64,000 nt of DNA from Stutzerimonas stutzeri. GTDB taxonomy: Bacteria > Pseudomonadota > Gammaproteobacteria > Pseudomonadales > Pseudomonadaceae. The notes beneath the pieces are model-generated. The model searched no databases and was not told where the DNA came from. It saw only the letters and a list, made by a program, of their open reading frames with translations. Positions 8,948-19,141 of this stretch are shown here, in pieces. The translations under genes were made by a program, and so were the position numbers. Numbering within the stretch: position 1 is the stretch's first letter; each line of letters opens with the position of its first letter. The stretch covers positions 186,001 through 250,000 of the forward strand of contig NZ_JAGQFP010000002.1 of assembly GCF_019090095.1 (NCBI RefSeq), read 5' to 3'.

Positions 8948-10783
8948 TCAATCCACACCGACAAAGCCACCGGTCTGATGCTGCCACAGGCGCGCATACA
9001 GCCCGCCATGCGCGATCAATTCGGCGTGGCTGCCGGTCTCGATCACCTGGCCGTTGTCGATCACCACCAGGCGATCCATGCGCGCGATAGTCGACAGTCG
9101 GTGCGCGATGGCGATCACCGTCTTGCCTTCCATCAACGTATCCAGGCTCTCCTGAATCGCCGCTTCGACTTCCGAATCCAGCGCCGAGGTGGCCTCGTCG
9201 AGCACCAGGATCGGCGCGTCTTTCAGCAGCACCCGGGCGATGGCGATGCGCTGCCGTTGGCCACCGGAAAGCTTGACGCCCCGCTCGCCGACCATGGCAT
9301 CGAAGCCCAGACCGCCCTGGCTGTCGTCCAGCGTGGCGATGAATTCGTCCGCCCGGGCTTTGCGCGCGGCCGCCCAGAGCTGCTCATCGCTGGCGTCGGG
9401 TTTGCCGTAGCGCAGGTTATCGCGGATCGAACGGTGCAGCAGCGAGGTGTCCTGGGTGACGACGCCGATGTTGGCGCGCAGGCTTTCCTGGCTGACCTCG
9501 GCGACGTTCTGACCGTCGATGAGGATGCGCCCCGCTTCCAGGTCATAGAGGCGCAGCAGCAGGTTGACCAGTGTCGACTTGCCAGCGCCTGACGGCCCGA
9601 CCAGGCCGATCTTCTCGCCCGGGCGAATGTCGATGGTCAGGCCGCCGATGACGCCGCCCTGCTTGCCGTAATGGAAATGCACATCATCGAAGCGCACACC
9701 GCCCTGCGTTACCTGCAGCGGCTTGGCGCCCTCGCGGTCGAGCACGTGGCGCGGCTGGACGATGGTCTGCATGCCGTCCTGCACCGTGCCGACGTTCTCG
9801 AAGATGCCGTTGACCACCCACATGATCCATTCGGACATGTTGTTGATGCGGATCACCAGGCCCAGCGCCAGGGCGATCGCACCGGTGGTGATCAGCGCCT
9901 CGCTCCACAGCCACAGCGCCAGCGCGCCGGTGCCAACGATCAACAAACCGTTCATGCAGGTGATGAGGAAGTCCAGGCTGGTGATGGTGCGCGACTGCAG
10001 GCGAAACTTGCCGAGCAGCTCCTGCATCGCCTCGCGGGCGTAGCTTTCTTCCTCCCGCGAATGGGCAAACAACTTGAGCGTGGCGACATTGCTATAGCCA
10101 TCTACCACCCGCCCCATCACCTTCGAACGCGCCGCGGACGCCCCCGCCGAGCGCGACCGGATGCGCGGCACGAAGTACCAGAGGGCGGCGCTGTAGCCGA
10201 TGATCCACAGCACCAGCGGCAGGATGAGCCGAAGGTCGGCCGCGGCGAACAGATACAGCGCGCTGCCGGCGTAGACCACCACGTGCCACAGCGCATCGAT
10301 CACCTGCATGGCCGAATCGCGCAGTGATGGGCCGGTCTGCATCACACGCTGGGCGATGCGCCCGGCGAAGTCATTCTGGAAGAAATTCAGGCTCTGCTTG
10401 AGCACATAGCGGTGGTTCTGCCAGCGCACCAGGTTGGTCAGCCCGGGATTGATCGCCTGATGGGTCAACAGGTTGTGCAGGCCGGACATGAGCGGCCGGA
10501 TCACCAGCGCCACCAGCGCCATCCACAACAGCTCATGGCTGTGCTCAGTGAAGAAGGTCCGCGCATCGCCCGTCGCCTGCGCCAGGTCGATCAGGCGGCC
10601 AAGAAAGCTGAACAGCGCCACCTCGATCACCGCGACGAAGAAGCCGACCACCAGCAAGGCCACCATCGGCGGCCACACCTGTTTCAGGTAATGGGCATAG
10701 AAGCGCAGCATGCCGGCGGGCGGTTCGACGTCAGGGCTGGGCTTGAAGACATCGATCAGGTTTTCGAAGCGGCGGAACAACAT
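8948..10783 (-). CDS. MsbA-like ABC exporter (fused permease-ATPase)
   Basis: 611 aa half-transporter. Transmembrane segments lie in residues 35-330 (for example PMVALLVVGFFVAVIEVALFSFLG and ALWHVVVYAGSALYLFA). The nucleotide-binding domain starts near 360, with Walker A GPSGAGKS at 396-403, signature LSGGQRQR and Walker B ILVLDEATSALD. It should act as a homodimer exporting a lipid, peptide or drug; the substrate cannot be read from sequence. The ATG at 10783 (MLFRRFENLID) is chosen over an upstream in-frame start at 10921, because the extension is low complexity and not family-like. It is divergent from the TetR/MFS operon. Confidence 0.88.
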   Translation of the reverse strand: MLFRRFENLIDVFKPSPDVEPPAGMLRFYAHYLKQVWPPMVALLVVGFFVAVIEVALFSFLGRLIDLAQATGDARTFFTEHSHELLWMALVALVIRPLMSGLHNLLTHQAINPGLTNLVRWQNHRYVLKQSLNFFQNDFAGRIAQRVMQTGPSLRDSAMQVIDALWHVVVYAGSALYLFAAADLRLILPLVLWIIGYSAALWYFVPRIRSRSAGASAARSKVMGRVVDGYSNVATLKLFAHSREEESYAREAMQELLGKFRLQSRTITSLDFLITCMNGLLIVGTGALALWLWSEALITTGAIALALGLVIRINNMSEWIMWVVNGIFENVGTVQDGMQTIVQPRHVLDREGAKPLQVTQGGVRFDDVHFHYGKQGGVIGGLTIDIRPGEKIGLVGPSGAGKSTLVNLLLRLYDLEAGRILIDGQNVAEVSQESLRANIGVVTQDTSLLHRSIRDNLRYGKPDASDEQLWAAARKARADEFIATLDDSQGGLGFDAMVGERGVKLSGGQRQRIAIARVLLKDAPILVLDEATSALDSEVEAAIQESLDTLMEGKTVIAIAHRLSTIARMDRLVVIDNGQVIETGSHAELIAHGGLYARLWQHQTGGFVGVD

Positions 10784-11048
10784 GGGTGCGTCTGCTTTTT
10801 TGGCGAGGGAGCGCAGCGTGGCGCTTGGCTCTGTTGGACGCCAGCAACCGGGCGGCGTTTCGGCGGCAGACGCTTGGCCGGCTCCCGCCTGTCGATTCGC
10901 TGCCCGCTCATGATCAGCCAACCGCCGCAGGGCTTGTCAACCGACGCCCTGGTTCGAGGTTCGCATGGGTGTGCAACGCGAAGATGTCACCGGCATTTGG
11001 ACAGCGACGGAAACCCCACTTGTCCGATCAGCCGCAAACCGCATTGAC

Positions 11049-11070
11049 GTGTAAAACGATCGCTTTACAC
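11049..11070. promoter_or_regulatory. Candidate TetR-family operator
   Basis: A 22-bp near-perfect palindrome with arms GTGTAAA and TTTACAC around an AACGATCGCT centre lies 8 bases upstream of the TetR start codon. Size and position fit autorepression by a TetR-family dimer. Only one base pair of the 11 breaks symmetry. Confidence 0.75.
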
Positions 11071-11078
11071 TCAAGCCC

Positions 11079-11624
11079 ATGGATAAACGAACTGAAATGA
11101 TCGCAGGCGCACTCCGCATATTCGAGGCGGAGGGGTTCCGGGGAGTCGGGATCGATCGGGTGATCGCGCCTTCCGGGGTGTCCACCCGCACGCTCTACAA
11201 GCACTTCGGCTCGCGTGACGGGCTGGTTATCGCCGTGCTCGAAACACGACACCGTGCGTTCATGGATCTGCTCCAGGTGAGCGACAAGAACGCCGATCCG
11301 GTCGACAACCTCTTCGATTCGCTTGAGGCCTGGATGCAGACGCACAGCGCGTGCGGATGCATGTTGCTTCGGGCACGCAGCGAATATGCGACGGCGAGCG
11401 AGCCAATCGTCTCGCTCGTGCGCCAGCAGAAGGACGAGTTTCGCGCCGAGGTCGCCAGCCGTGTCCGGGCAGCCCTTGGCCGAGACGATGCGCAGCTCGC
11501 TACGCAGATCTGGCTACTCTTCGAAGGCGCCACCGCGGCGGCCAGCGTGGCGAACACGGCGGTCATCGAAGACGCCAAAGCTGCCGCGCTGGCGCTTGTG
11601 GCGCATGCCCGAGAGCGCCTTTGA
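11079..11624 (+). CDS. TetR/AcrR family transcriptional repressor
   Basis: 181 aa. The N-terminal TetR HTH is clear: ALRIFEAEGFRGVGIDRVI, then GVSTRTLYKHFGSRDGLV, with recognition helix S-x-x-T-L-Y-K-H-F around residues 32-45. The C-terminal ligand domain is of the TetR_C type, with a Cys pair (SACGCML). The stop overlaps the ATG of the MFS gene (ATGA), so the two are translationally coupled and the regulator probably controls the transporter. A palindromic operator candidate sits directly upstream at 11049-11070. The ligand is unknown. Confidence 0.9.
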   Translation: MDKRTEMIAGALRIFEAEGFRGVGIDRVIAPSGVSTRTLYKHFGSRDGLVIAVLETRHRAFMDLLQVSDKNADPVDNLFDSLEAWMQTHSACGCMLLRARSEYATASEPIVSLVRQQKDEFRAEVASRVRAALGRDDAQLATQIWLLFEGATAAASVANTAVIEDAKAAALALVAHARERL

Positions 11625-12790
11625 TGAGGCGCGGGATCAATCTCGTCGCCGCCGCATTCGCGCTGACAGCCCTTTCCTATGGGCTGGCGCGCTTCGCCTA
11701 TGGCTTGCTGCTCCCGCAGATCCGTGCGGACCTTTCGCTTGGCGTGACCGCCGCCGGATGGATCGGCGGCAGCGCCTTCCTGGCGTATTGCCTGGGCATC
11801 GTCTTTACCTTCCTGGCGAACCGCACGCTCAGCCCACGCACCATCGCGGTACTGGCCGGGCTTGCCGCTACGTGCGGCATGGCGTTGGTCGCCGTTTCCA
11901 GCTCGGGATGGACGCTGGGCACTGGCATCGCACTGGCCGGATTGAGCACCGGGCTGACCTCGCCACCGCTCGCCAGCGCGGTTGCCAGCCGGTTCAGCTA
12001 CGAAGACCGCCCCAAGGCGAACGGGACGATCAATGCCGGGACAGCCGCCGGGATCGTGTTTTCCGGCATGGCAGCGCTGCTGGCCGCCGGCGCCTGGCGC
12101 GAGCTCTACACTCTGTTCGCACTCATCGGTGCGGGCGTATCGGTATGGCTATGGTTCGCAATGTCGGCTGGCAAGGATGATGGAGGCGAAGGATTTGCCT
12201 TCGTGACCCTGAAGCGGCCGGGCCTGTTTGCGCTCTGCGTGAGTGCGTTTCTGATGGGCCTTTCGAGCACGGCAATCTGGACGTTCGGCGCGGACATCCT
12301 GCGCGACGAGTTCCGCTTCACCGATGCCCATATCGCATGGGCCTGGATTGCACTGGGCGCCGCGGGCATCAGCGGCTCACTGACCGGCCTGCTGACCAAC
12401 CGGCTCGGCACCAAGCGGGTTCAGCGCCTGGCCCTGACGGGGATGGCCGTCGGGACTCTCGGCCTGGCAGCTACGTCCTTCTCGATTGCTTACGGGTTTA
12501 TCGCCATGGGCCTGTTCGGCGCGGCCTATATCGTTTCGAGTGGCACTTACCTGATCCAGGGCATCGACCTGCTATCAGATCGGCCCGACCTGGGTCTTGG
12601 CATTCCCTTTCTCGTCCTAGCGCTCGGTCAAAGCGTGGGGACGCCGCTGTTCGGGGCAACGTTGGCGGGCGCGGGACCACTGGCTGCGCTAGCGGCTTTC
12701 GCGGCAACGGCGTGCCTGGCGATGGCCATTCCTCTGAACGGTCATGCATTCGGGTCGTCCGTGAATCACCAGCTGAATACCGAATCCTGA
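11624..12790 (+). CDS. MFS transporter (YbfB/YjiJ-like)
   Basis: 388 aa with twelve hydrophobic segments expected. The opening (ALTALSYGLARFAYGLLLPQIRADLSL) is the signature of the YbfB/YjiJ-type MFS group, whose members are proposed exporters. The start ATG at 11624 overlaps the TetR stop; a longer in-frame reading to 11351 is an out-of-frame overlap with the regulator and is rejected. The TetR pairing suggests an inducible efflux system, but no substrate can be named. Confidence 0.88.
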   Translation: MRRGINLVAAAFALTALSYGLARFAYGLLLPQIRADLSLGVTAAGWIGGSAFLAYCLGIVFTFLANRTLSPRTIAVLAGLAATCGMALVAVSSSGWTLGTGIALAGLSTGLTSPPLASAVASRFSYEDRPKANGTINAGTAAGIVFSGMAALLAAGAWRELYTLFALIGAGVSVWLWFAMSAGKDDGGEGFAFVTLKRPGLFALCVSAFLMGLSSTAIWTFGADILRDEFRFTDAHIAWAWIALGAAGISGSLTGLLTNRLGTKRVQRLALTGMAVGTLGLAATSFSIAYGFIAMGLFGAAYIVSSGTYLIQGIDLLSDRPDLGLGIPFLVLALGQSVGTPLFGATLAGAGPLAALAAFAATACLAMAIPLNGHAFGSSVNHQLNTES

Positions 12791-12810
12791 TCGAACTGCT
12801 GCTATCGACC

Positions 12811-13371
12811 CTATTGCGCCACGAGCCTCGACTGCCGCCACTCGCGTAGGCCCATCACCGCCAGCAGGGTGAACAACCCGTACAGCCCGGCGGTGAGCCA
12901 GTACTCCTGAAAGAGAAAGAACCCGACATAGAGCGTGTCCACGACGATCCACAGCACCCAGCACTGCCACCGCTTGAGCGCCATCCACAACTGCGCCAGC
13001 AGGCTGAAGGCGGTAAGCGCCGCGTCCGGGCCGGGATAGGCCGCTTCGGTATGGCTCATCAACAGGCCCAGCGCGACGCTACCAAGCGCTGCCCCAGCGA
13101 GCCCGACGCCGATTTCCATCGAGGTGGCCCCCACCACAGGCCGCCCGCCTTCGCTGCTGCAGCCCCGTGTCCACTGCCACCAGCCGTACAGCTGCATCGC
13201 GGCGAACACGCCGTTGAGCAGCACCTGCGAATACAGGCGCACCTCGAAGAAGAACCAGGCGTAGAGCGACACCATTACGAGCCCGATTGGCCAGCACAGC
13301 GGGTTCTGCCGCACGGTAAGCCAGACGGCCAGGACGCCAAGCGCGGAGGCGATGAGTTCGAGGGTGGTCAT
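12811..13371 (-). CDS. pnuC: Nicotinamide riboside transporter PnuC
   Basis: 186 aa, the usual PnuC size. It has seven or so hydrophobic segments and the family's aromatic motifs: NPLCWPIGLVMVSLYAWFFFEV near residues 23-44, NGVFAAMQLYGWWQW near 54-68, and WVLWIVVDTLYVGFF near 137-151. The W-x-x-x-Q/N-x-Y-G-W-W signature of PnuC is present. It lets nicotinamide riboside enter by facilitated diffusion, trapped by phosphorylation. The kinase partner is probably the NadR-like gene at 8352-8921, unusually separated here by an exporter and a TetR/MFS pair. It converges with the MFS gene across 20 bp. Confidence 0.88.
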   Translation of the reverse strand: MTTLELIASALGVLAVWLTVRQNPLCWPIGLVMVSLYAWFFFEVRLYSQVLLNGVFAAMQLYGWWQWTRGCSSEGGRPVVGATSMEIGVGLAGAALGSVALGLLMSHTEAAYPGPDAALTAFSLLAQLWMALKRWQCWVLWIVVDTLYVGFFLFQEYWLTAGLYGLFTLLAVMGLREWRQSRLVAQ

Positions 13372-13513
13372 TGGGAATGAATCAATGGCAGCGGGGGGCG
13401 GGCATGGTACGTCAGCCGGGCGCGACTGTTCGAATCGCGATTTAAGCGAAACAAAAACAGGCTGCTTCTATTCAGGTCGCGCTCATTCGAACCTGCGCGA
13501 CTCAGCTTGATAA

Positions 13514-14080
13514 CTACTGTTTTGGAATCGTTTCCGGACGAAGATAAGGAAACATGTGCGCGACATAATCCGCCTTGCCGAGATTGATCCCTTCCCTGCG
13601 CAAGATCGAATAAGCCGTCATGATGTGAAAATAGAACTGAGGCAGCGTCCAGTCTCGAGCGTATTGCTCGGCGGTCAGATCGAAAATCATCCCATTTGGC
13701 AGTTCATGCGCAATGGCTTCATGGGCCTTCGCATCCAGGGCATCGGGTGCGAGGGCGTCGAGCAACTTCAGCGTTTCATCGATGCGAGCCTGAGCGTCGG
13801 CCAGAGACTTGGGCTGCTCGCCAGCGTGTCGCCCTTCCTCCAACAGCTCATGAACAGACGCCGGCAACGCCTCGCCTCTGAGGCGGCACAGGGCTTCCCG
13901 GGCCTGTACGCACGCAAACCGAACCTGGGTCGACAGCGGAAACATGTCGGGCGCAAGGCGCGCGGACAACAGTTTCTCCGCGTCTGCTGGTGGGATTTGC
14001 TCCTGGGCCTTCTTGAGCCAGCTGGAAAGCGCTCGCAGCATTTGCGTGTAGGTTGGCACCAGCAGCGTCGTTAGTGTCAT
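13514..14080 (-). CDS. DUF1993 family protein
   Basis: 188 aa. The opening pattern (LVPTYTQMLRALSSWLKKAQ), the mid-protein FPLSTQVRFACVQAREALCRLRG and the end FYFHIMTAYSILRREGINLGKADY are typical of DUF1993, a DinB-like four-helix family. The biochemical role is unknown. There is no signal peptide. It is flanked by AT-rich intergenic stretches, and nothing nearby suggests a pathway. Confidence 0.82.
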   Translation of the reverse strand: MTLTTLLVPTYTQMLRALSSWLKKAQEQIPPADAEKLLSARLAPDMFPLSTQVRFACVQAREALCRLRGEALPASVHELLEEGRHAGEQPKSLADAQARIDETLKLLDALAPDALDAKAHEAIAHELPNGMIFDLTAEQYARDWTLPQFYFHIMTAYSILRREGINLGKADYVAHMFPYLRPETIPKQ

Positions 14081-14303
14081 GGGTTTCCCTTCAAATATTG
14101 GTGATTATTTAACCGCTATTACCGAGAGGGTAATTCCCTGATCAAACCATGGGCAATAAAGCGTTATGGTCTAGCCAGATAAGCCGATTTATTTGTTGAA
14201 ACCCAGTAAAGGGCAACACCGCCCCTTCTGCTTTACCCCTGCCTTTCATTAATGTTGCCTGGCGAGCCCAAGCGCTACCCAAACCCTCGAAACGGAATCA
14301 TTG

Positions 14304-15485
14304 ATGGCCGAGGACACTGTCAACAACCCAGGCACCGCCGGGCTCATTCTCTCGGGCGGCGGTGCGCGAGCCGCCTATCAGGTGGGCGTGTTGTCGGCGA
14401 TTGCCGATCTGCTGCCCGCTGCCTCGGGCAATCCGTTTCCGGTGATCGTCGGCACCTCGGCGGGGGCGATCAATGCCGTCAGCCTGGCCTGCGGGGCCAT
14501 GCACTTTCACGAAGCAGTGCGACGGCTGGGCAGCGTATGGCGCAGCTTTCATACCGATCAGGTGTACCGCAGTGACTGGCCGGGCGTGTTGCGCCAGGCC
14601 AGCCGATTCGTCAGTCACAACTTGTTGGGCTTCGGCAGGCAGGTGCCGGTTGCCCTGCTCGACAGTTCGCCACTGGCCAGGCTGCTCGAGCGTGAGCTGG
14701 ATTTTTCCGGCATCGCCGCGGCTATACGCCGTCGGCATTTACGCGCGATCGCCGTCACGGCGTTCGGCTACGAGTCGTCCCAAGCGGTGACCTTCTACCA
14801 GGGGCGCGCAGTCATCGACCCCTGGTTTCGCCATCGCCGAGTGGGTGTGCCGACCCGGCTGGCGCTGCCACATTTGCTGGCCAGCACGGCCATCCCGCTG
14901 ATCTTCGAGCCGGTCAAGATCAACCGCGAGTACTTCGGCGACGGCGCGGTACGCCAGATGGCGCCGATCAGCCCCGCCCTGCACCTGGGCGCCACCCGCG
15001 TGCTGGTGGTCGGGGTCAGCGGCAATCCGGTAGGCGAGCCGGCCAACACCGCGCTACCACGCCGGCCGGCGGGCGCCATGCCGAGCCTGGCGCAGATCTC
15101 CGGGCACATGCTCAACAGCACCTTCATCGACAACGTCGAGAGCGACATCGAGCTGCTGGAGCGTCTCAATCAGCTGGGAAAACTGGTGCCGGTCGAGCAG
15201 CGCAAGCGCGCCTACGGCCTGACGCCTATCGAGGTGCTGGTGATTTCCCCCAGCCAGCCGCTGGACAAGATCGCCGCCCGCCATCGGCGCGAAATGCCGG
15301 CAGCCCTGAGGCTGTTTCTGCGCGGCCCTGGCGCTACGCGCGAAAGCGGCGGTGGGCTGCTGAGCTACCTGCTGTTCGAGCCCGGCTATTGCAGCGAATT
15401 GATCGACCTGGGTTACCGGGACGCCATGGACAAGCAAGCCGAGCTTCGGGCGTTCCTCAGGCTTGGCGAACCCCCGCAGCCGTAG
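14304..15485 (+). CDS. Patatin-like phospholipase
   Basis: 393 aa. The catalytic dyad of the patatin family is intact: oxyanion loop GGGARAAY at residues 18-25, nucleophile Ser52 in GTSAG, and Asp213 in YFGDGAV. Family enzymes hydrolyse acyl esters of phospholipids; this single-domain form resembles the RssA-like bacterial group with a C-terminal DUF3336-like extension. No signal peptide is seen. The ATG at 14304 directly follows an in-frame TTG and is preferred. It ends about 60 bp before the ribose promoter and is probably a separate unit. Confidence 0.88.
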   Translation: MAEDTVNNPGTAGLILSGGGARAAYQVGVLSAIADLLPAASGNPFPVIVGTSAGAINAVSLACGAMHFHEAVRRLGSVWRSFHTDQVYRSDWPGVLRQASRFVSHNLLGFGRQVPVALLDSSPLARLLERELDFSGIAAAIRRRHLRAIAVTAFGYESSQAVTFYQGRAVIDPWFRHRRVGVPTRLALPHLLASTAIPLIFEPVKINREYFGDGAVRQMAPISPALHLGATRVLVVGVSGNPVGEPANTALPRRPAGAMPSLAQISGHMLNSTFIDNVESDIELLERLNQLGKLVPVEQRKRAYGLTPIEVLVISPSQPLDKIAARHRREMPAALRLFLRGPGATRESGGGLLSYLLFEPGYCSELIDLGYRDAMDKQAELRAFLRLGEPPQP

Positions 15486-15545
15486 TCCACCCCGTCGCCA
15501 AGCGTTTCCGTCAGTTTTGATAGAGATGAGCGGGACACAACCCGT

Positions 15546-15597
15546 TTGACAAACTTCAGGTCATTTCATAGTTTTAAGGGCACGCAAACGTTTGCGT
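15546..15597 (+). promoter_or_regulatory. rbs promoter with RbsR operator
   Basis: TTGACA at 15546-15551 and TAGTTT at 15569-15574 with 17-bp spacing are plausible -35 and -10 boxes. A perfect 16-bp palindrome ACGCAAACGTTTGCGT at 15582-15597 has the central CG and CAAACG/CGTTTG arms of a LacI-family operator and lies over the expected start of transcription, ideal for repression by the RbsR encoded in the same operon. Confidence 0.85.
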
Positions 15598-15633
15598 ATT
15601 CAAAAATAATGACAATCGCCACGGAGTTTGCCC

Positions 15634-16590
15634 ATGTTCGGTTTCCGTCCTGCCCGCCTTTGCGCTGCCATTGCTATCGGCGCGACTGCCCTTCTCAGCC
15701 TCTCCAATGCCCAGGCCGCCGAGGGTGAACCGCCTCAGGTCGCACTGGTGATGAAGTCCCTCGCCAACGAGTTCTTCCGCACCATGGAGGACGGCGCCAA
15801 GGCCTACCAGAAAGAACACCCGGACCAGTTCACCCTGATCGCCAACGGCATCAAGGATGAAACCGACACCTCGGCGCAGATTCGCATCGTCGAGCAGATG
15901 ATCGTTGCCGATGTCGATGCACTGGTCATCGCACCCGCCGATTCCAAAGCCCTGGTGGCGGTGATCAAGAAAGCCAGCGATGCCGGGATCAAGGTCGTCA
16001 ATATCGATAACCGTCTCGACCCCGAGGTGCTGAAGAGCAAAGGGCTGGATGTGCCCTTCGTCGGCCCGGACAACCGCAAGGGCGCACGCCTGGTCGGTGA
16101 GTACCTGGCCAAGAACAAGCTGAAGGCAGGCGATGAGGTCGGCATCATCGAAGGCGTGTCGACCACCACCAACGCGCAGCAACGCACCGCGGGCTTCAAG
16201 GATGCGATGGAAGCCGCCGGCATGAAGATCGTCGGCGTGCAGTCGGGCAACTGGGAGATCGACCGCGGCAACGCCGTGGCCTCGGCCATGCTCAACGAGC
16301 ATCCAAACCTCAAGGCCTTGTTGGCCGGCAACGACAGCATGGCGCTGGGCGCGGTATCCGCGGTGCGCGCGGCCGGCAAGCAGGGCCAGGTGCAGGTGGT
16401 TGGCTACGACAACATCAATGCCATCAAGCCCATGCTCAAGGACGGTCGCGTGCTCGCCACCGCCGACCAGTTTGCCGCGCAACAGGCCGTGTTCGGTATC
16501 GAAGCGGCGCTCAAGCTGGTCAAGGGCGAAGCCACCGATGCCAAGGACGGCGTGATCGAAACCCCCGTCGAACTCGTGACCCAGCCGTGA
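15634..16590 (+). CDS. rbsB: Ribose ABC transporter, periplasmic binding protein RbsB
   Basis: 318 aa. A Sec signal peptide (residues 1-27) ends in AQA-AEG, followed by a two-lobed Peripla_BP_4 sugar-binding domain. Motifs seen include VALVMKSLANEFFRTMEDGAK at the start and VVGYDNINAIKPMLKDG near the end, the latter with the conserved aspartate that contacts ribose. It delivers ribose to RbsC/RbsA. The ATG at 15634 with GGAG upstream is preferred over an in-frame TTG two codons earlier. It is the first gene of rbsBACRKD; its stop overlaps the rbsA start. Confidence 0.92.
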   Translation: MFGFRPARLCAAIAIGATALLSLSNAQAAEGEPPQVALVMKSLANEFFRTMEDGAKAYQKEHPDQFTLIANGIKDETDTSAQIRIVEQMIVADVDALVIAPADSKALVAVIKKASDAGIKVVNIDNRLDPEVLKSKGLDVPFVGPDNRKGARLVGEYLAKNKLKAGDEVGIIEGVSTTTNAQQRTAGFKDAMEAAGMKIVGVQSGNWEIDRGNAVASAMLNEHPNLKALLAGNDSMALGAVSAVRAAGKQGQVQVVGYDNINAIKPMLKDGRVLATADQFAAQQAVFGIEAALKLVKGEATDAKDGVIETPVELVTQP

Positions 16591-18151
16591 CCACCACGGT
16601 CGTAACCGGCGAGACCGTTCTCGCCGCCAGCGGTATCGGCAAGACCTACGCCCAGCCGGTGCTGGGCGGGATCGACCTGCAATTGCGCGCCGGCGAGGTG
16701 CTGGCGCTGACTGGCGAGAACGGCGCCGGCAAGAGCACGCTGTCGAAGATTCTCTGCGGGCTGGAACAGCCCACCACCGGCTCGCTGAGCTTTCTCGGCC
16801 AGCCCTACGCGCCGGCCAGCCGACGCGAGGCCGAGCGCCTTGGCGTGCGCATGGTGCTGCAGGAGCTCAACCTGCTGCCGACGCTGACCGTGGCCGAGAA
16901 CCTGTTTCTCGACAACCTGCCCAGCCGTGGCGGCTGGATTGCCCGTGGCCGCCTGCGCGAAATGGCGCACCAGGCCATGGCGCAGGTCGGCCTGGAATCG
17001 GTTGACCCGGATACGCCGGTCGCCGCCCTGGGCGTCGGCCATCAGCAGATGGTCGAGATCGCCCGCAACCTGATCGGCGACTGCCGCGTGCTGGTACTCG
17101 ACGAGCCGACGGCCATGCTGACCTCCCGCGAGGTGGACCTGCTGTTCACGCAGATCCAGCGGCTGCGCGAAGCCGGCGTCGCCATCATGTACATCTCCCA
17201 TCGCCTGGAAGAGCTGGCGAAAGTGGCGCAGCGCGTCGCCGTGCTGCGTGACGGCCAACTGGTGGCAGTAGAACCCATCAACCGCTACAGCAGCGATGAG
17301 CTGGTCACCCTGATGGTCGGCCGCGATGTCGGCGAAGCCATCGATCTGGGCGAGCGACAGATCGGCGCGCCGCTGTTGCAGGTCGACAACCTCACCCGTC
17401 GCGGCAAGGTCGAGGATGTCTCTTTCAGTGTGCGAGCCGGGGAGATCTACGGTATCTCCGGGCTGATCGGCGCGGGCCGCACCGAATTGCTCCGACTGAT
17501 CTACGGCGCCGACCGCGCCGACAGCGGCCAGGTGTCGCTCGGCAACCCGCCCGTACCGGTCCAGGTGCGCTCACCAGCCGAAGCCGTGCGCCAGGGCATC
17601 GCCCTGATCACCGAAGACCGCAAGGGCGAAGGCCTGCTGCTGAGCCAGCCCATCGCCGCCAACCTGGCGCTGGGCAACATGCCGGCGGTGTCGCGTCACG
17701 GACTCATGCGTCCGGCGGCGGAACAGGCGCTGGCGCAACGGCAGATCGACTCGATGCGCATCCGCTGCGATGGCGCCCATCAGGCGGTGGTCGAGCTGTC
17801 CGGTGGTAATCAGCAGAAGGTCGTCATTGGCCGCTGGCTGGAGCGCGATTGCCGCGTGCTGCTGTTCGACGAGCCCACCCGTGGCATCGATGTCGGCGCC
17901 AAGTTCGAGATCTACCGCCTGCTCGGTGACCTGGCGCGCCAGGGCAAAGCGCTGGTGGTGGTGTCCAGCGACCTGCGCGAACTGATGCTGATCTGCGACC
18001 GTATCGGCGTGCTGTCCGCCGGCCGCCTCATTGAAACCTTCGACCGCGACGACTGGAGCCAGGATCGCTTGCTGGCTGCGGCTTTCGCCGGCTACCGCAG
18101 CCGCGACGCCATGCTCGGCGATGTCGCACCCCCGTCTCAGGAGCTTTCCCA

Positions 18152-18155
<4 letters not shown>
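16587..18155 (+). CDS. rbsA: Ribose ABC transporter ATPase RbsA (two ATPase domains)
   Basis: 522 aa with two fused ABC domains, the sugar-type architecture. The first has Walker A GENGAGKST and Walker B VLVLDEPTAMLT. The second has a degenerate P-loop region (GLIGAGRTELL), signature LSGGNQQKV and LLFDEPTRGIDVG. It energises ribose import through RbsC. The start is a GTG at 16587 whose GTGA overlaps the rbsB stop, and its own end overlaps the rbsC start by four bases. The whole operon is tightly coupled. Confidence 0.93.
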
Positions 18156-19135
<980 letters not shown>

Positions 19136-19141
19136 CCCTTC

